A DNA stretch of 64,000 nucleotides from Orobanche coerulescens (Eukaryota; Streptophyta; Magnoliopsida; Lamiales; Orobanchaceae). Under the pieces are notes generated by a model. That model made no database searches and had not been told where the DNA came from. It worked only from the letters and a program-made list of their open reading frames with translations. The DNA is taken from positions 123,561,501 through 123,625,500 of the forward strand of contig CM065804.1 in NCBI GenBank assembly GCA_033398695.1, in the 5' to 3' direction. The position numbers were made by a program, and so were the translations under genes. How positions within the stretch are numbered: the stretch's first letter is position 1; each line of letters opens with the position of its first letter. Below, piece by piece: positions 9,443 to 20,048 of this stretch.

Positions 9443-11640
9443 TGTAACACCCCCAAGATATTCAGGGTATATTACAGCACCGTGAGCCCCGCCGTGGGAC
9501 CCACAAGGCTAAACATACGCGGAACTATAAAACCTGACCGAGAAGGTCTACATACAATGGAATGAAGAACAATCCAAAGGGTATTCAAAACATAACCAAT
9601 GTATCCAAAGACATCACAACACAAATCAATACCTCGGCAAACACAGGCCGAAACATCAAGGAAAAAGGAAAACAATACTCGAGTATTCAATAACCATTCC
9701 AGTACAACAACACTGAATGGAAAACTCAAAACATAACCGGAGGAAAGACACAGTATCACACTTGCCCATCATCTTCATGCCGACCCGATACCCGACTGTC
9801 CGTTCTCCTGGAACCTGAAATACATAAAAAGTATTTCCCCCATAAAGGGGTTAGCCGTCGAATAGCTAGTGCAAGTATATCAAGTATGAAACACAATACT
9901 CCTCGACAATAAAGTAAATGTAACCGTCAATTCATCAATTTAAGACTAGTATTCCGGAATAACTAAATCTCATGGCATTGCATCAATACATATATGAATA
10001 CCGTGGAACCGCACCAGAGGCTACGGAACCCTCAGGGGACCTATCGGCCCGCCCCAGGGTGGTTCGTTCATTTCATCCGTGGAATCGCACCAGAGGCTAC
10101 GAAACCCTCAGGGGACCCGTCGGCCCGCCCCAGAGTGGATAGAAATAATCATGCCATTAATATTTCATACTTTCAAAGTCGAGAACGCACATTCATAAAT
10201 ATATACTTGCCTTGAATAGTCGACGACGCAACGAACGGAAAGGAAAGTCACCGACGAATGCTAGGAACTCACGAAACCGAACCTAACGATTCGAAGAATA
10301 CAATCACAACCAATTCTAAACGAATACGGAATTGGAATACACCCGGAAACCCGCCTACGATTCATGTATATTCGTATAAAAATGACAACGAGGGCGGACC
10401 ACAACCAAACCCTCTCGAATCCGTAAAAACCACGAAATATACCATGAATCCATAGGGAAACTAAGAATACCAACAAGATTAATCATTCATCATGAATTAA
10501 TCAACAAAACGGAATGAATCGGACAAAAACGCGAAAACCCCCAAATCTCCCCAAAAGTAGGGTTCTAAAGATCTAACCTTGATTCGCTGGATCGAATGAT
10601 GTTATAGGATGATTGATCAGTGATATAAACTCATAAACCTCATGGATTTGTTGTTTAACAACATGGCTTCACCTCCTCCGAAGCTCCAGCCGCGGACCGA
10701 AGAGAAAGGAAATGAAAAACGAATGAAAAAGTGGCTGCTCTGTCAATTATATACTGGGCCGGACTAGCGTGCGATAGGCTGCCGAGCTAGCGCGCGCTAT
10801 CGGACTAGGCCGCAATCCAGTGACCTCCTGGACTAGACTGCTCGGCCAGGTAGCGTGCGCAGCCTTCCGACCGTAGCGTGCGCTACCTGCCGGCCGTAGC
10901 GTACGTAGTGTCCGGCAGTAGCGTGCGCTGCCTGCGGAGCCTACCCGATTCCAGAACCTCAGGACTCCACTGTCCAGACCCGATAGCGTGCGTTAGGCCA
11001 GCCGATAGCATGCGCTACACCTACCGGTTAGCGCGCGCAGCCTTCCGGCCGTAGCGTGCGCTATGCCGGTTCCTGCCGCACCCGTCCGGCCGGTGCCCGC
11101 AATCGTCCTGCCAGTCCCGCAACCGTCCGACCAGTGCTCGAACACCAGGGCTCGACGACTCGATTTCCGAAAACGTACGGAACGAACACAATGAAAAGTT
11201 CGCGGACGACATCAACGACCCGAAATGAAAACAAAATGCAATAATTAATCATACGCGACCAAGAAAAGGGTCGAGACAACAAATACAGATACGGATACCC
11301 ATAACTTTGGGTAAATCACAAAATGGCCCAAAACGCCCGAAAATCACGATACGAAATCGAATAACCAAACCGAAGTTCACAACACGTATAACGAAGTTAA
11401 ACGAACTTACGGGAAACTCAAAATAGCAGTTTCGAACGAGATTCGCAAGAATCGAACTCAAGTGCGGAAAAGTCGCTATAAAGCACGGAACTCAACTAAA
11501 CGACACCGAAACGAACTCGGATGTCAAAAAGTGTAGAATTAATCATTCTCAGGATGACGAGACGGTCATGAGCGAGTCATCAAAACGGACTTCCGCCGAA
11601 AAAAAAGAAATTACCGGAAATCGAAATTACGGGTATTACA
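9443..11640 (-). mobile_element. LTR-B, 5' LTR of element B
   Basis: It runs from TGTAACACCCCCAAGATATT to GGGTATTACA (2198 bp). It is colinear with the 3' LTR (2941-5114) but has the uncorrupted palindrome array. The TATA box TATATAAT is at 10746-10753 on the minus strand, 12 bp beyond the array. Confidence 0.93.
10765..11063. repeat. Phased 12-bp palindrome array, LTR-B U3 (5' LTR)
   Basis: About ten TAGCGTGCGCTA-type copies, the first two at 10765 and 10788 (23 bp apart), the last at 11052. The order and spacing parallel the copy at 36155-36453, where all start positions were measured. Confidence 0.82.
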
Positions 11641-11645
11641 GTTCA
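11641..11645. other. Target-site duplication GTTCA, right side of element B
   Basis: It follows GGGTATTACA and equals 2936-2940. LTR-A sequence (GGTAACCTAAGGTTGATA) resumes directly after it. Confidence 0.93.
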
Positions 11646-12284
11646 GGTAACCTAAGGTTGATACACTTGTTACCAATATCATCAATACCTTCAAACTTCA
11701 TTAGGAAGATTAATTAACCAATCCAACTTATAAGAAATGATACAACCTTCGATGATCCTTTCCTTAAGTCCATTTAGCAAAAGTGATATCCATACCAAGC
11801 CTACGATTATTATGGAAACACCATTCGATACGAATTATCAATTTCAGAACACTACTCTTATTGTTTGACGTAACAAGACTCCAACTATAATGTTCTCAAC
11901 AATGATAACTTAAGCATAATCATCCCAACCTCTAAACATGATGTTTGGTTGTATAAATCATCTATGGAACCTAATATTCTCGGTAGTGTGATCATAACAT
12001 CCTTAAGAACACGAATCCAAGGTTGGAGATAGCATTAACATACCTTAAGATGAAGAAAACACCGAGACAATAGGTAGAGTCCAACTCCAGTTGCTTGTGT
12101 GCCAATCCAAGATGTTACTCAACTTCAATGATCAAGTATAAGTGATATTCAATCTCCAATGATCAAGTATAGATGGTCTAAGGGTATTTATGTAGAAGGG
12201 GGAGGCTCTCTGGACTTCAAAGAAGTGGAGGACAAGTGAAGAAAACGTAAACAAATAAAATGGGGTGGTGTCCCATTTATAATG

Positions 12285-12291
12285 TTTTATA
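12285..12291 (-). promoter_or_regulatory. TATA box of LTR-A (3' LTR)
   Basis: The minus strand reads TAAGTATAAAACATTATAAA. TATAAAA lies directly after the last palindrome copy (12294). The 5' LTR has the same box at 19541-19547, the one that would drive element transcription. Confidence 0.65.
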
Positions 12292-12293
12292 CT

Positions 12294-12642
12294 TAGCGTA
12301 CGCTTTCTGTTATACTTAGCGTATGCTATCGTCCATTGATAGCTTACTGCCTCATTCTGTACTCTCTTATGTATGCTACATCCTCAAAGTTACATACGTA
12401 ATAAACATACTTAGCGTATGCTATGCACATCCCTTAGCGTGCGTTAATCTCCATTGACCTGTTTAATATTAAAAACTGACCGGGCCATGCGGGGGAGTCT
12501 TATCTTGTCCCTGTATCGAGGTAGCCCATGAGCCAACCAATCTGATAAATAATTGACTGCTTTACGTATGCTATGCCTTGTCCATAGCGTACGCTACCTG
12601 TGACTCATAACGTACGCTACGCTTACTAGCTAGCGTACGCTA
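12294..12642. repeat. Phased 12-bp palindrome array, LTR-A U3
   Basis: Copies start at 12294, 12317, 12340, 12368, 12391, 12412, 12435, 12563, 12585, 12608 and 12631. Gaps are 23, 23, 28, 23, 21, 23, 128, 22, 23 and 23 bp. The best copies are TAGCGTACGCTA; others carry CpG-to-TpG/CpA changes such as TAGCGTATGCTA. Confidence 0.85.
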
Positions 12643-12757
12643 CGACGTAGTTGCACAAATAAATTTACAAGGTTGATATGATCATGCACGTAGATAATTC
12701 GAATAATACAGGGTTCAAATACAGACGAAAATACTCAACAATTATCCGGATATTACA

Positions 12758-12794
12758 TACTCTCCTTCTAAAAAGGAGTTTCATCCCGAAACTC
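12758..12794 (-). promoter_or_regulatory. Polypurine tract and stem-loop of element A
   Basis: The minus strand carries TTTTTAGAAGGAGAGTA abutting TGTAATATCC. Bases 12776-12794 form the hairpin GAGTTTC, ATCCC, GAAACTC. The pol stop codon (12793-12795) overlaps the foot of the stem. Confidence 0.8.
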
Positions 12795-13296
12795 AAGACG
12801 AAAATAACTTTGGGTATCTGGATTTAATACTATCCTTCGTCTCCCAAGTGGCTTCTTCAACTCCGTGGCACGACCACTGAACCTTAACTAAAGTGATTGG
12901 TTTATTTCTCAATTGTTTGACTCGACTTTCGAATATCTTGATCGGTCTCTCTTCAAACGTGCCATCCCTAGCGACTTTAATCTCGCCGAAATCATTGACA
13001 TGGCTGGGATCTGGTATGTATTTCCGTAACTGGGATACGTGGAATACGTTATGGACATGGCTCAGCGACGGCGGTAATGCCAACCTATATCCTAACTCTC
13101 CAACTCTTTCAAGAATCTCGAACGGTCCGATATACCTCAGACTCAGCTTTCCCTTTTTCCCAAAACGAACAATTCCCCGAGTAGGAGAAACTTTTAAAAG
13201 CACGTGATCTCCAATGTTGAACTCTAATGGGCGACGACTCACGTCTGCATAATATTTCTGCCGACTCTGGGCGGTCAACAGTTTTTCACGAATCAA
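12793..13296 (-). pseudogene. Element A pol: integrase C-terminus with GPY/F motif and chromodomain
   Basis: An open stretch of 167 codons, part of a larger broken pol. The GPY/F module is visible (YIGPFEILERVGELGYRLAL, residues about 62-81), followed by HNVFHVSQLRKY and a chromodomain-like end (RVKQLRNKPITLVKVQW, then EEATWE). In this family the integrase tail binds DNA and the chromodomain is thought to steer integration to heterochromatin. This part is intact, but stops upstream (13297 onwards) prevent its translation as integrase. Confident as to family; non-functional. Confidence 0.9.
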
Positions 13297-13961
13297 AGTT
13301 ATCTTCTATCGCGTCTGTACGATCAACTCTAGTTTCGTCCCGATCAAGTCTGATGAATCATCCCAACACAGTGGCGGTCTGCATCTCCTCCCGTATAATG
13401 CCTCAAATGGTGCCATCTTAATGGAAGCATGCTAACTATTGTTGTAAGTGAATTCAATCAGCGGCAAATGAACTTCCCACTCTGTCGACCAATCTATAGC
13501 ACAAGCTCTCAGCATGTCTTCCACTGTTTGAATAGTTCTCTCAGACTGTCCATCTGTCTACGGATGATAAGCTGTGCTAAAGTTCAACTCAGTTCCAAAG
13601 GCCTTATGAAGTTCTTTCCAAAAATGAGACACGAAGCGACCGTCTCGGTTAGAAATAATGGTCTTCGGCGTACCATGCAATCGGACTATCTCTGTAATAA
13701 ACACTCGTGCCAACTTCTCTGGTCCCCAATTGTCCTTAATGCCTAGAAAATGAGCTAATTTGGTTAAACGGTCAACTATCACTCAAATCATGTTCATCCC
13801 TGTTCTGGTCTTCGGCATATTAGTGATAAAGTCCATCGATATGTCCTCTCACTTCCATTCAGGAATTGGGAGTGGCTTCAGCATTCTGGCAGGTCGTTGA
13901 TGTTCGATCTTAACCTGCTGACAAATCAAGCATTTTGAGACATAATTCGCTACATATTTCT
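13297..13961 (-). pseudogene. Element A pol: integrase catalytic core, broken
   Basis: Reading down the minus strand, the first catalytic Asp is in SMDFITNMP (about 13835). The usual Trp before VIVDRLTK is a TGA stop. The second catalytic Asp motif reads SNRDGRF where SDRD is expected, so the residue is replaced by Asn. A TAG replaces Gln between STAYHP and TDGQSERT, which holds the Glu. A further stop precedes HASIKMAPF. The changes are G-to-A or C-to-T. It cannot encode active integrase. Copy 2 (45199-45863) shares these lesions and adds one. Confidence 0.88.
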
Positions 13962-14759
13962 TCATGTTACCCACCAGAAATTCTGCTTCAGATCCTTATA
14001 CATCTTATTGGTGCCCGGGTGGATAGAATAGGGCGTACTGTGAGCTTCCTTCAGAATTGTCTGCTTCAGAACATCGATATCGGGAACACAAAGTCGGCTC
14101 TGAAATCTCAAAACTCCATCATCATGAATTATGAATCCTGGGGCCTTTCCCTTGATCACTTCATCACGTAACCGAATCATCAGAGGATCATCTAATTGCT
14201 TAGAATTGATTTCTTCGGTTAATGATGAAGTTAGTTCCATCACACACAACTGACCTTGGACTCTTTGCAACCATATTTCAATTCCTTCGCGAATCAATTC
14301 TTGTTGAATGTTGGGCTGGGAGGTAAGAGTTTCCAACATTCGAATAGAAACGGATTTGCGGCTTAGTGCATCAGCCACCACATTTGCTTTGCCTGGATGA
14401 TAAAGAATCCCCAAGTCATAGTCCTTAATCAATTCTAACCATCTCCTCTGCCGCATGTTTAACTCTTTCTGACTGAATATATATTTGAGACTCTTATGAT
14501 CCGTGAAGATCTGACAGTGAGTCCCGTACAAATAATGTCTCCAAATTTTCAAGGCAAAAACCACAACTGCCAACTCCAAATCGTACGTTGGATAATTTAC
14601 TTCATAGGGCTTCAACTGTCGTGATGCATAGGCGATCACCTTCTCATTCAGCATCAGTACACACCCGAGTCCTTGGTTTGAAGCATCATTGCAAACTACG
14701 AATCCTCCAGTTCCCTGTGGGAGTGCTAAAATCGGTGCCGTCATCAATCTCTTCTTCAA
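13962..14759 (-). pseudogene. Element A pol: RNase H and integrase zinc-finger segment
   Basis: A 265-codon open stretch. Residues about 18-115 form an RNase H-like domain: [11 protein letters not shown] (Asp), [12 protein letters not shown] (Glu), [10 protein letters not shown] (Asp). It continues through [18 protein letters not shown], the typical RNase H/integrase linker, into [20 protein letters not shown], the His pair of the integrase HHCC finger. The frame breaks at a stop after NFWWVT. The reader should treat it as one piece of a dead polyprotein; in copy 2 the same piece has a 1-bp deletion (near 46346). Confidence 0.9.
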
Positions 14760-15700
14760 TTCATCAAAGCTGGTCTAGCACATCTCATTCCACTCAAACT
14801 TTTGGGTTATCTATAGTAATCGATTAAGTGGGCGGGTAATTTTGGAAAACTCTTCCACGAACCGACGATAATACCCTGCAAGTCCTAAGAAACTCCTGAC
14901 TTCTTTCACGTTCTTAGGAGACTTTCAATCCATAACATCATCAATTTTCTGGGGATCTACTCGGACTCCTTCTGCTGATACCACATGACCGAGGAACATC
15001 ACTTCCTTTAGCCAGAATTCACACTTAGAAAGTTTGGCATATAACTGTTCGCTTCTCAAGAGATCCAAAATGACCCGTAAGTGTTATGCATGCTCTTCCG
15101 GGCTCTTAGAATAAACCAGAATATCATCAATAAACACAACTATGAATTTGTCCAAATTCTCTATGAATACTCGATTCATCAATTGCATGAACACAGCAGG
15201 TGCATTAGTTAGACCAAACGGCATCACTACAAACTCATAATGTCCGTAGCGAGTTCTGAATGCTGACTTCGGAACATCGGACTCCTTAATCCTCAACTGA
15301 TGATATCCCGATCTCAGATCGATCTTAGCAAATACTGTTTCTCCTTGCAGCTGGTCAAATGAATCATCAATCCATGGAAACAGATACTTGTTCTTGATCG
15401 TCATCTTGTTCAGTTCTCGATAGTCAAAACATTATCAAAGCAATCCATCTTTCTTCCGGACAAAAAGAACTGGTGCACCCAGGGCGAAACGCTTGGCTGA
15501 ATATAGCCTTTGTCGAGTAACTCTTCCAGTTGCTTCTTTAATTCGTACATCTCAGTAGGTGCCATACAATACGGCGCCTTAGAAATTGGTGTAGCTCCTG
15601 GTTCCAGCTCGATGGTGAATTCTACATCTCGTCATGGAGGTAGTCCAGGCAATTCGTCAGGAAACACATCCAGAAATTCGTTTACAACATGAATGGATGA
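14760..15700 (-). pseudogene. Element A pol: reverse transcriptase, broken
   Basis: The best part is 15084-15404 (106 codons): [20 protein letters not shown], then [26 protein letters not shown] and the catalytic [11 protein letters not shown]. Upstream (15405-15700) the palm entry is recognisable (elements of [14 protein letters not shown] and [10 protein letters not shown]) but frameshifted. Downstream (14760-15083) the thumb/connection region is recognisable ([15 protein letters not shown]) with stops. The Tyr of the canonical YxDD is Phe, which is normal for this superfamily. It would copy element RNA into cDNA in virus-like particles if intact; it is not. Confidence 0.9.
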
Positions 15701-16083
15701 AAGTTCTACTTTTCCGTCTTCCTTCTTCATTGCGTAACACCAGTATCCAGTACAGCCCTGTTTTAGCAGTTTGACAGCTTTCATTGCTTTGACCATTTTT
15801 CCTGATCTTCCTGGTCTCCATCCCTAGAACAATATTTCGGAACCATCTTCAGCTATCATAGAGATATTCCTCTTCCGGTAGTTTACAATAGCTCCATATC
15901 GATTAAGCCAATCATCTCCGAGAATCAGGTCATCGCCTTGCATTTCTATCACATCAGATTTGAGGGCCACTCTCTGCCTCCAATTGATACAGGAAAATCT
16001 CGAGTTTCTAAGGTTCCCACAATTTTCTCTCCACTCGGTAAACCCACAATATAAGGTTCATAATTATGAAAACCGGAAATGTT

Positions 16084-16330
16084 CAAACGATTTACATAAG
16101 ACAATTATATAAATGAATGTGTAGCCCCTGTATCGAATAAAACGCTAACTGGTTGTGAAAGGATCTGAACGGTACCTAATGCGATAGCAGCATCCTGATT
16201 GTTTGCCCTCCTCATCTCATACAGGCGTAGAGGAACGGATCTGGCACTCGATGTCCCCTTTCGGTCGAACTGTCCTTTGCCCCGTCCTCGACCAAAACTC
16301 TGGGGTAGCTGGACACTCTGCTGCATCTGC
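16084..16330 (-). pseudogene. Element A aspartic protease region
   Basis: The frame 16105-16326 contains ALGTVQILSQPVSVLFDTGA then THSFI, the aspartic protease active-site motif (DTGA) of Ty3/gypsy polyproteins. A TAA stop follows SFI immediately, and the frame continues beyond it (LSYVNRLNISGF) into the degraded rest of the protease (to about 15900). It would cleave Gag-Pol if intact. Confidence 0.82.
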
Positions 16331-16356
16331 TGAACACTTGCTTCTTTCTGAGCCGG

Positions 16357-17455
16357 CTACGAAGTACGAGCTCCATTTAACTTCGTGGCATACTTGCAGA
16401 ATATCACACGATGCCCTTCCTGTCCGTAATCATAACATGTTATTGGGGAATGGAAACAATCACGCCAAAGGTGTCCTGGGCAACCACAATTAAAACAACT
16501 CTTGACCACATCTGTCGGTGTTGATACCGCTCTGAAGTTCTTTCCGCTCTTGGAAGGATGTGGAGGTTTCTTGAATGAATGATAGGATGACTGGGCCTTG
16601 CGGGGCCCACTGCTCTTGTGCTCCGTGAAATTACCAGACACTTTCTGTTTCTTGGATTCTGAGAATTTTTCCATCGCTGTTTCTTTAATCTCATATGCCA
16701 ACGCTTTGTCCTGATACTGACGGAGAGTGATGCATTCAAAACCAGACATGTACCTCTGTATCTCCAGTTTCAATCTCATATCGAAGTGGATTATCATTTC
16801 TGCATCTGTCCTGACTAGGTGTCGAACAAATGCCAGCTGTTGATTAAACGTCTTAATCGCCTGAGATACTGGCACATCCGAAGGCTGCGCGGAGAAAAAC
16901 TCTCTAACTTTAGCTTCCCTCCGGACGAGGCGATCGAGATTCCATCATCAATTTAAATTCTCCCCAGTCGGCATCATGATCTATAGGTCGGATGGCTTCC
17001 CACCACTCGGACGCTTCCCCTTTTAGAAAGTACTGGGCTATGGGAACTCACCGGTCGTCTGGGCAGTTAATCCCTGTGAATACTTTCTCCAACTCCCTAA
17101 GCTAGTGATCCCACGTCGGCGTCTCCGAGAAACCGCCAAACTTTGGCGGATGCATTTTCGCCACCTCCTGGAGCCATCGGTCTCCTCGATTTCCCAAGTC
17201 TGGGATGCCTTGCTGTCTCTCTCCCTGTTGCAATCCGACTGCCACCTGCATTCGGTCCACAACTTGAGCAAACTGAGTCATCTGGTTGACCACCTGACAA
17301 AGGATGTCGGGAACAGCAGGTTCTGGTTCATTGTTAATAGACTCTTGTGGCTCGCCTGAGCTGTGGCTATCCTGATTTGAAGGTGAAGCTTCTCTCTCAG
17401 CATTCCTTCGTCCACGTCCGCGACCGCGACCATGTCCACGTCCTCCTCTCAACAT
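16357..17455 (-). pseudogene. Element A gag, broken by stops
   Basis: It starts at the ATG at 17455 with MLRGGRGHGRGRGRGRR, a basic Gly/Arg-rich start. Stops occur at 17102 (Gln to TAG, WDH*LREL), near 17050 (Arg to TGA) and at 16357 (ARTS*PAQKE). The capsid-like middle includes PIAQYFLKGEASEWWEAI and VREFFSAQPSD (16880-17040); a frameshift lies near 16920. Two zinc knuckles follow: CFNCGCPGHLWRDC (intact CCHC) and CYDYGQEGHRVIFC (second Cys replaced by Tyr). Gag would form the particle and bind element RNA. The region 17456-17673 is untranslated leader with nothing else recognisable. Confidence 0.88.
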
Positions 17456-17673
17456 ATTGTAAGCATAAATACACAATATACGAGTAATAATATCGTTCTA
17501 ACGTTCAAGTATAAAGAGGTATCACATGTAAATAAAGAGATAGAGTTTAGGAACTTACAACCACCGCTCGCACGAAGATGTAGGCAGTACAGTGATGTTA
17601 TCCATGGCCGGTTACCTCAAAAGATATATACGACCCCCATTTTAACCTAACGACCAAGATACCCATAATCTTA

Positions 17674-17685
17674 GCTCCGATACCA
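17674..17685 (-). other. Primer binding site of element A (tRNA-iMet type)
   Basis: The minus strand reads TGGTATCGGAGC, five bases inside the 5' LTR end at 17691. One mismatch to the plant initiator-Met site. Confidence 0.87.
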
Positions 17686-18541
17686 TATTCTATAACACCC
17701 CCGATATATTCAGGAATATTACAGCGCCGTAAATCCTTTACGTAAGAATTTACAAGGCTAATGAGACGAAAAGACAATAACAAATACGAACAAATGAAAG
17801 TAACTGAAATAAAATACAATAGTTCTGAACCAGTACTGAAAAATACAAACGTCCAATGAAGAACATTAATACATAGCCAAATCCAACATCATAAAAGACA
17901 ACGTACTCGAGTACTTATTTAAATCACACAAACATCTGACAATTAAACCCGGCCAGAACATCACTCTGTACCCTCGTCATCATGAAACTCCAGTGGCTGT
18001 TTTCCCACTCTCCTGGATCCTGAACATAAAACAAATGTTCACCCCCGAAGAGGTTAGCACAACGATGCTAGTACAAGTACGATAATTATGCAACAATGAT
18101 TTATTTAACAATAATCATGACAAGTTTCTCCAACAAGAAATAATAGCAACACATAACACATTACGACAATCTCAACATGCTGATGTTATTCCAATGATCC
18201 AGCGCACACAACTATAGATTCCCATGATGATCCCGTCGGACCAACGCATGGTGGAATTACCTGTCCAACGATCCAGCGCAGACAACTATAGATTCCCATG
18301 ATTGTCTCGTCGGACCAACAAATGGTGGACAATTAATCACAACACATATGCATATTACAACAAATACATGACCGACATAATACGAACAACTATAATTAGG
18401 GTACTTGCCTCGAATTGATGACAAGGATAAAACTTCGACGAACGTCAATACACTCGAAGGTCGCCCCTTCGATTAATCACGTTGCAAAGCCCGAACCTTA
18501 AACAGAAGAAATAATATAGAGTTCATCCTACGTTGAATAAC

Positions 18542-18780
18542 TAACGTACGAACATATAACAATCCAACTACGGCCGAAAGTTCAACAAAACGTATCCTGC
18601 ATGATCGACATAACGTACGTTACGTACCCAACGTAGCGTACGTTAAGCCTGCTTGTTAGTGTACATAAACTACGAAGCCTAGTGCATGCTAAGCATGCAT
18701 TTGATAGTGTCTTCTCTGATCAAATGAGTGTCTCATCTGATGACATAGCATATGTAATTCTCTGTGTTTAACGTACATTA
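18542..18780. repeat. Phased 12-bp palindrome array, LTR-A downstream half (5' LTR)
   Basis: Copies start at 18542, 18611, 18634, 18657, 18680, 18746 and 18769, including TAACGTACGTTA and TAGCGTACGTTA. Gaps of 69, 23, 23, 23, 66 and 23 bp are the same as in the 3' LTR. Confidence 0.75.
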
Positions 18781-19549
18781 TCCTCATACATATTATACTC
18801 ATGCAAACCTGAATGATCTTACGGTTTAAGACATCTTCGAATTCAAGGATACACATAACATCACAACGCTATACTCAATCTTGATTACAACTTCTCTTAC
18901 GTAGTTCAGGTAATCTAAGGTTGATAAATTTGTTACCAATATCATCAATACCTTCAAACTTCATCAGGAAGATTAATTAACCAATCCAACTTATAAGAAA
19001 TGATACAACCTTTCATGGTCCTTTCCTTAAGTCCGTTTAGCAAAAGTGATATCCATACCAAGCCTACGATTATTATGGCAACACCATTCGATACGGATTA
19101 TCAATCTCAAAACACTACTTATTGTTTGTCGTAACAAGACTCCAAATATAATGTTCTCAACAATGATAACTTAAGCATAATCATCCCAACCTCTAAACAT
19201 GATGTTTGGTTGTATAAATCATCTATGGAACCTAATATTCTCGGTAGTGTGATCATAACATCCTTAAGAACACGAATCCAAGGTTGGAGATAGCATTAAC
19301 ATACCTTAAGATGAAGAAAACACCGAGACAATAAGTAGAGTCCAACTCCGCTTGTGTGCCAATCCAAGATGTTACTCAACTTCAATGATCAAGTATAAGT
19401 GATATTCAATCTCCAATGATCAAGTATAGATGGTCTAAGGGTGTTTATGTAGAAGGGGGAGGCTCTCTGGACTTCAAAGAAGTGGAGGACAAGTGAAGAA
19501 AACGTAAACAAATGAAATGGGGTGCTGCCCATTTATAATGTTTTATACT

Positions 19550-19897
19550 TAGCGTACGCTATCTGTTATACTTAGCGTACGCTATCGTCCATTGATAGCT
19601 TACTGCCTCATTATGTACTCTCTTACGTATGCTACATCCTCAAAGTTATGTATGTAATAAACATACCTAGCGTACGCTATGCACATCCCTTAGTGTGCGT
19701 TAATTTCCGTTAACCTATTTAATATTAAAACTGACCAGGCCACTCGGGGGAATCTTATCTTGTCCTTGTCTCGAGGTAGCCCATGTGCCGACCAAAATGA
19801 TCAATAATTGACTATTTTACGTACGCTATGCCTTGTCCATAGCGTACGCTACCTATGACTCGTAACGTACGCTACGCTTACTAGCTAGCGTACGCTA
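19550..19897. repeat. Phased 12-bp palindrome array, LTR-A U3 (5' LTR)
   Basis: Same arrangement as 12294-12642, with better preserved TAGCGTACGCTA copies (for example at 19550, 19573, 19668 and 19886). It ends against the TATA box at 19541-19547. Confidence 0.83.
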
Positions 19898-20048
19898 CGA
19901 CGTAGTTGCATGAATAAATTTACAAGGTTGATATGATCATGCATGTGGATACGAATACGGGAAAGATCATACTTCGATTATTGATATCACAAATTCGAAT
20001 AATATAGGGTTCAAATACAGATGAAAATACTCAATAATTATCTGGATA

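Larger units (their letters stand above)
2941..11640 (-). mobile_element. Element B: non-autonomous composite retroelement LTR-B / LTR-C / LTR-B
   Basis: This 8.7-kb unit has LTR-B at both ends (2941-5114 and 9443-11640) and a perfect 5-bp target duplication (GTTCA), so it integrated as one piece into LTR-A. Its interior holds no pol. From the 5' side it contains a PBS, a 26-codon gag start, a polypurine tract with hairpin, a complete different LTR (C, 7513-8909), a PBS-like TGGTATCA, about 2.35 kb of non-coding DNA, and a second hairpin plus polypurine tract. It looks like two minimal elements sharing the middle LTR. It would depend on another chromovirus for all enzymes. Confidence 0.85.
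11646..12757 (-). mobile_element. LTR-A, 3' LTR, proximal (U3-side) part
   Basis: It is colinear with 18914-20048 and ends GGATATTACA at 12757, beside the polypurine tract. It carries the U3 palindrome array (12294-12642) and a TATA box (12285-12291). With 1732-2940 it makes an LTR of about 2.3 kb. Confidence 0.92.
1732..20048 (-). mobile_element. Element A: decayed chromovirus-type Ty3/gypsy retrotransposon, split by nested element B
   Basis: On the minus strand the order is 5' LTR (17691-20048), PBS (17674-17685), gag, protease, RT, RNase H, integrase with chromodomain (12793), polypurine tract, and 3' LTR (12757-11646 plus 2940-1732). The 3' LTR is interrupted by element B. The element sits in satellite DNA: the left flank ends CCCGTGTAC and the right flank resumes at CTCTATCAG. 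The right LTR ends at GGATA instead of GGATATTACA, so a few bases of LTR and the target-site duplication are lost there. Many in-frame stops make it non-coding. Confidence 0.92.
17691..20048 (-). mobile_element. LTR-A, 5' LTR of element A
   Basis: It reads TATAACACCCCCGATATATT at its internal end (TG changed to TA) and breaks off at GGATA, lacking the terminal TTACA and any target duplication. It carries both palindrome arrays (18542-18780 and 19550-19897), a TATA box at 19541-19547 (minus) and the 74-bp duplicated block near 18190-18330. It is uninterrupted and gives the empty site for element B at about 18907. Confidence 0.93.

Noticed and set aside
12893..13207. Plus-strand frames of 60-105 codons opposite the pol remnants of A and A'
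   Set aside because: They are shadows of the conserved minus-strand integrase and RT sequence.
17674..17685. tRNA gene suggested by the initiator-Met match
   Set aside because: Only the 12-base primer-binding complement is present at the LTR edge; no cloverleaf can be formed around it.
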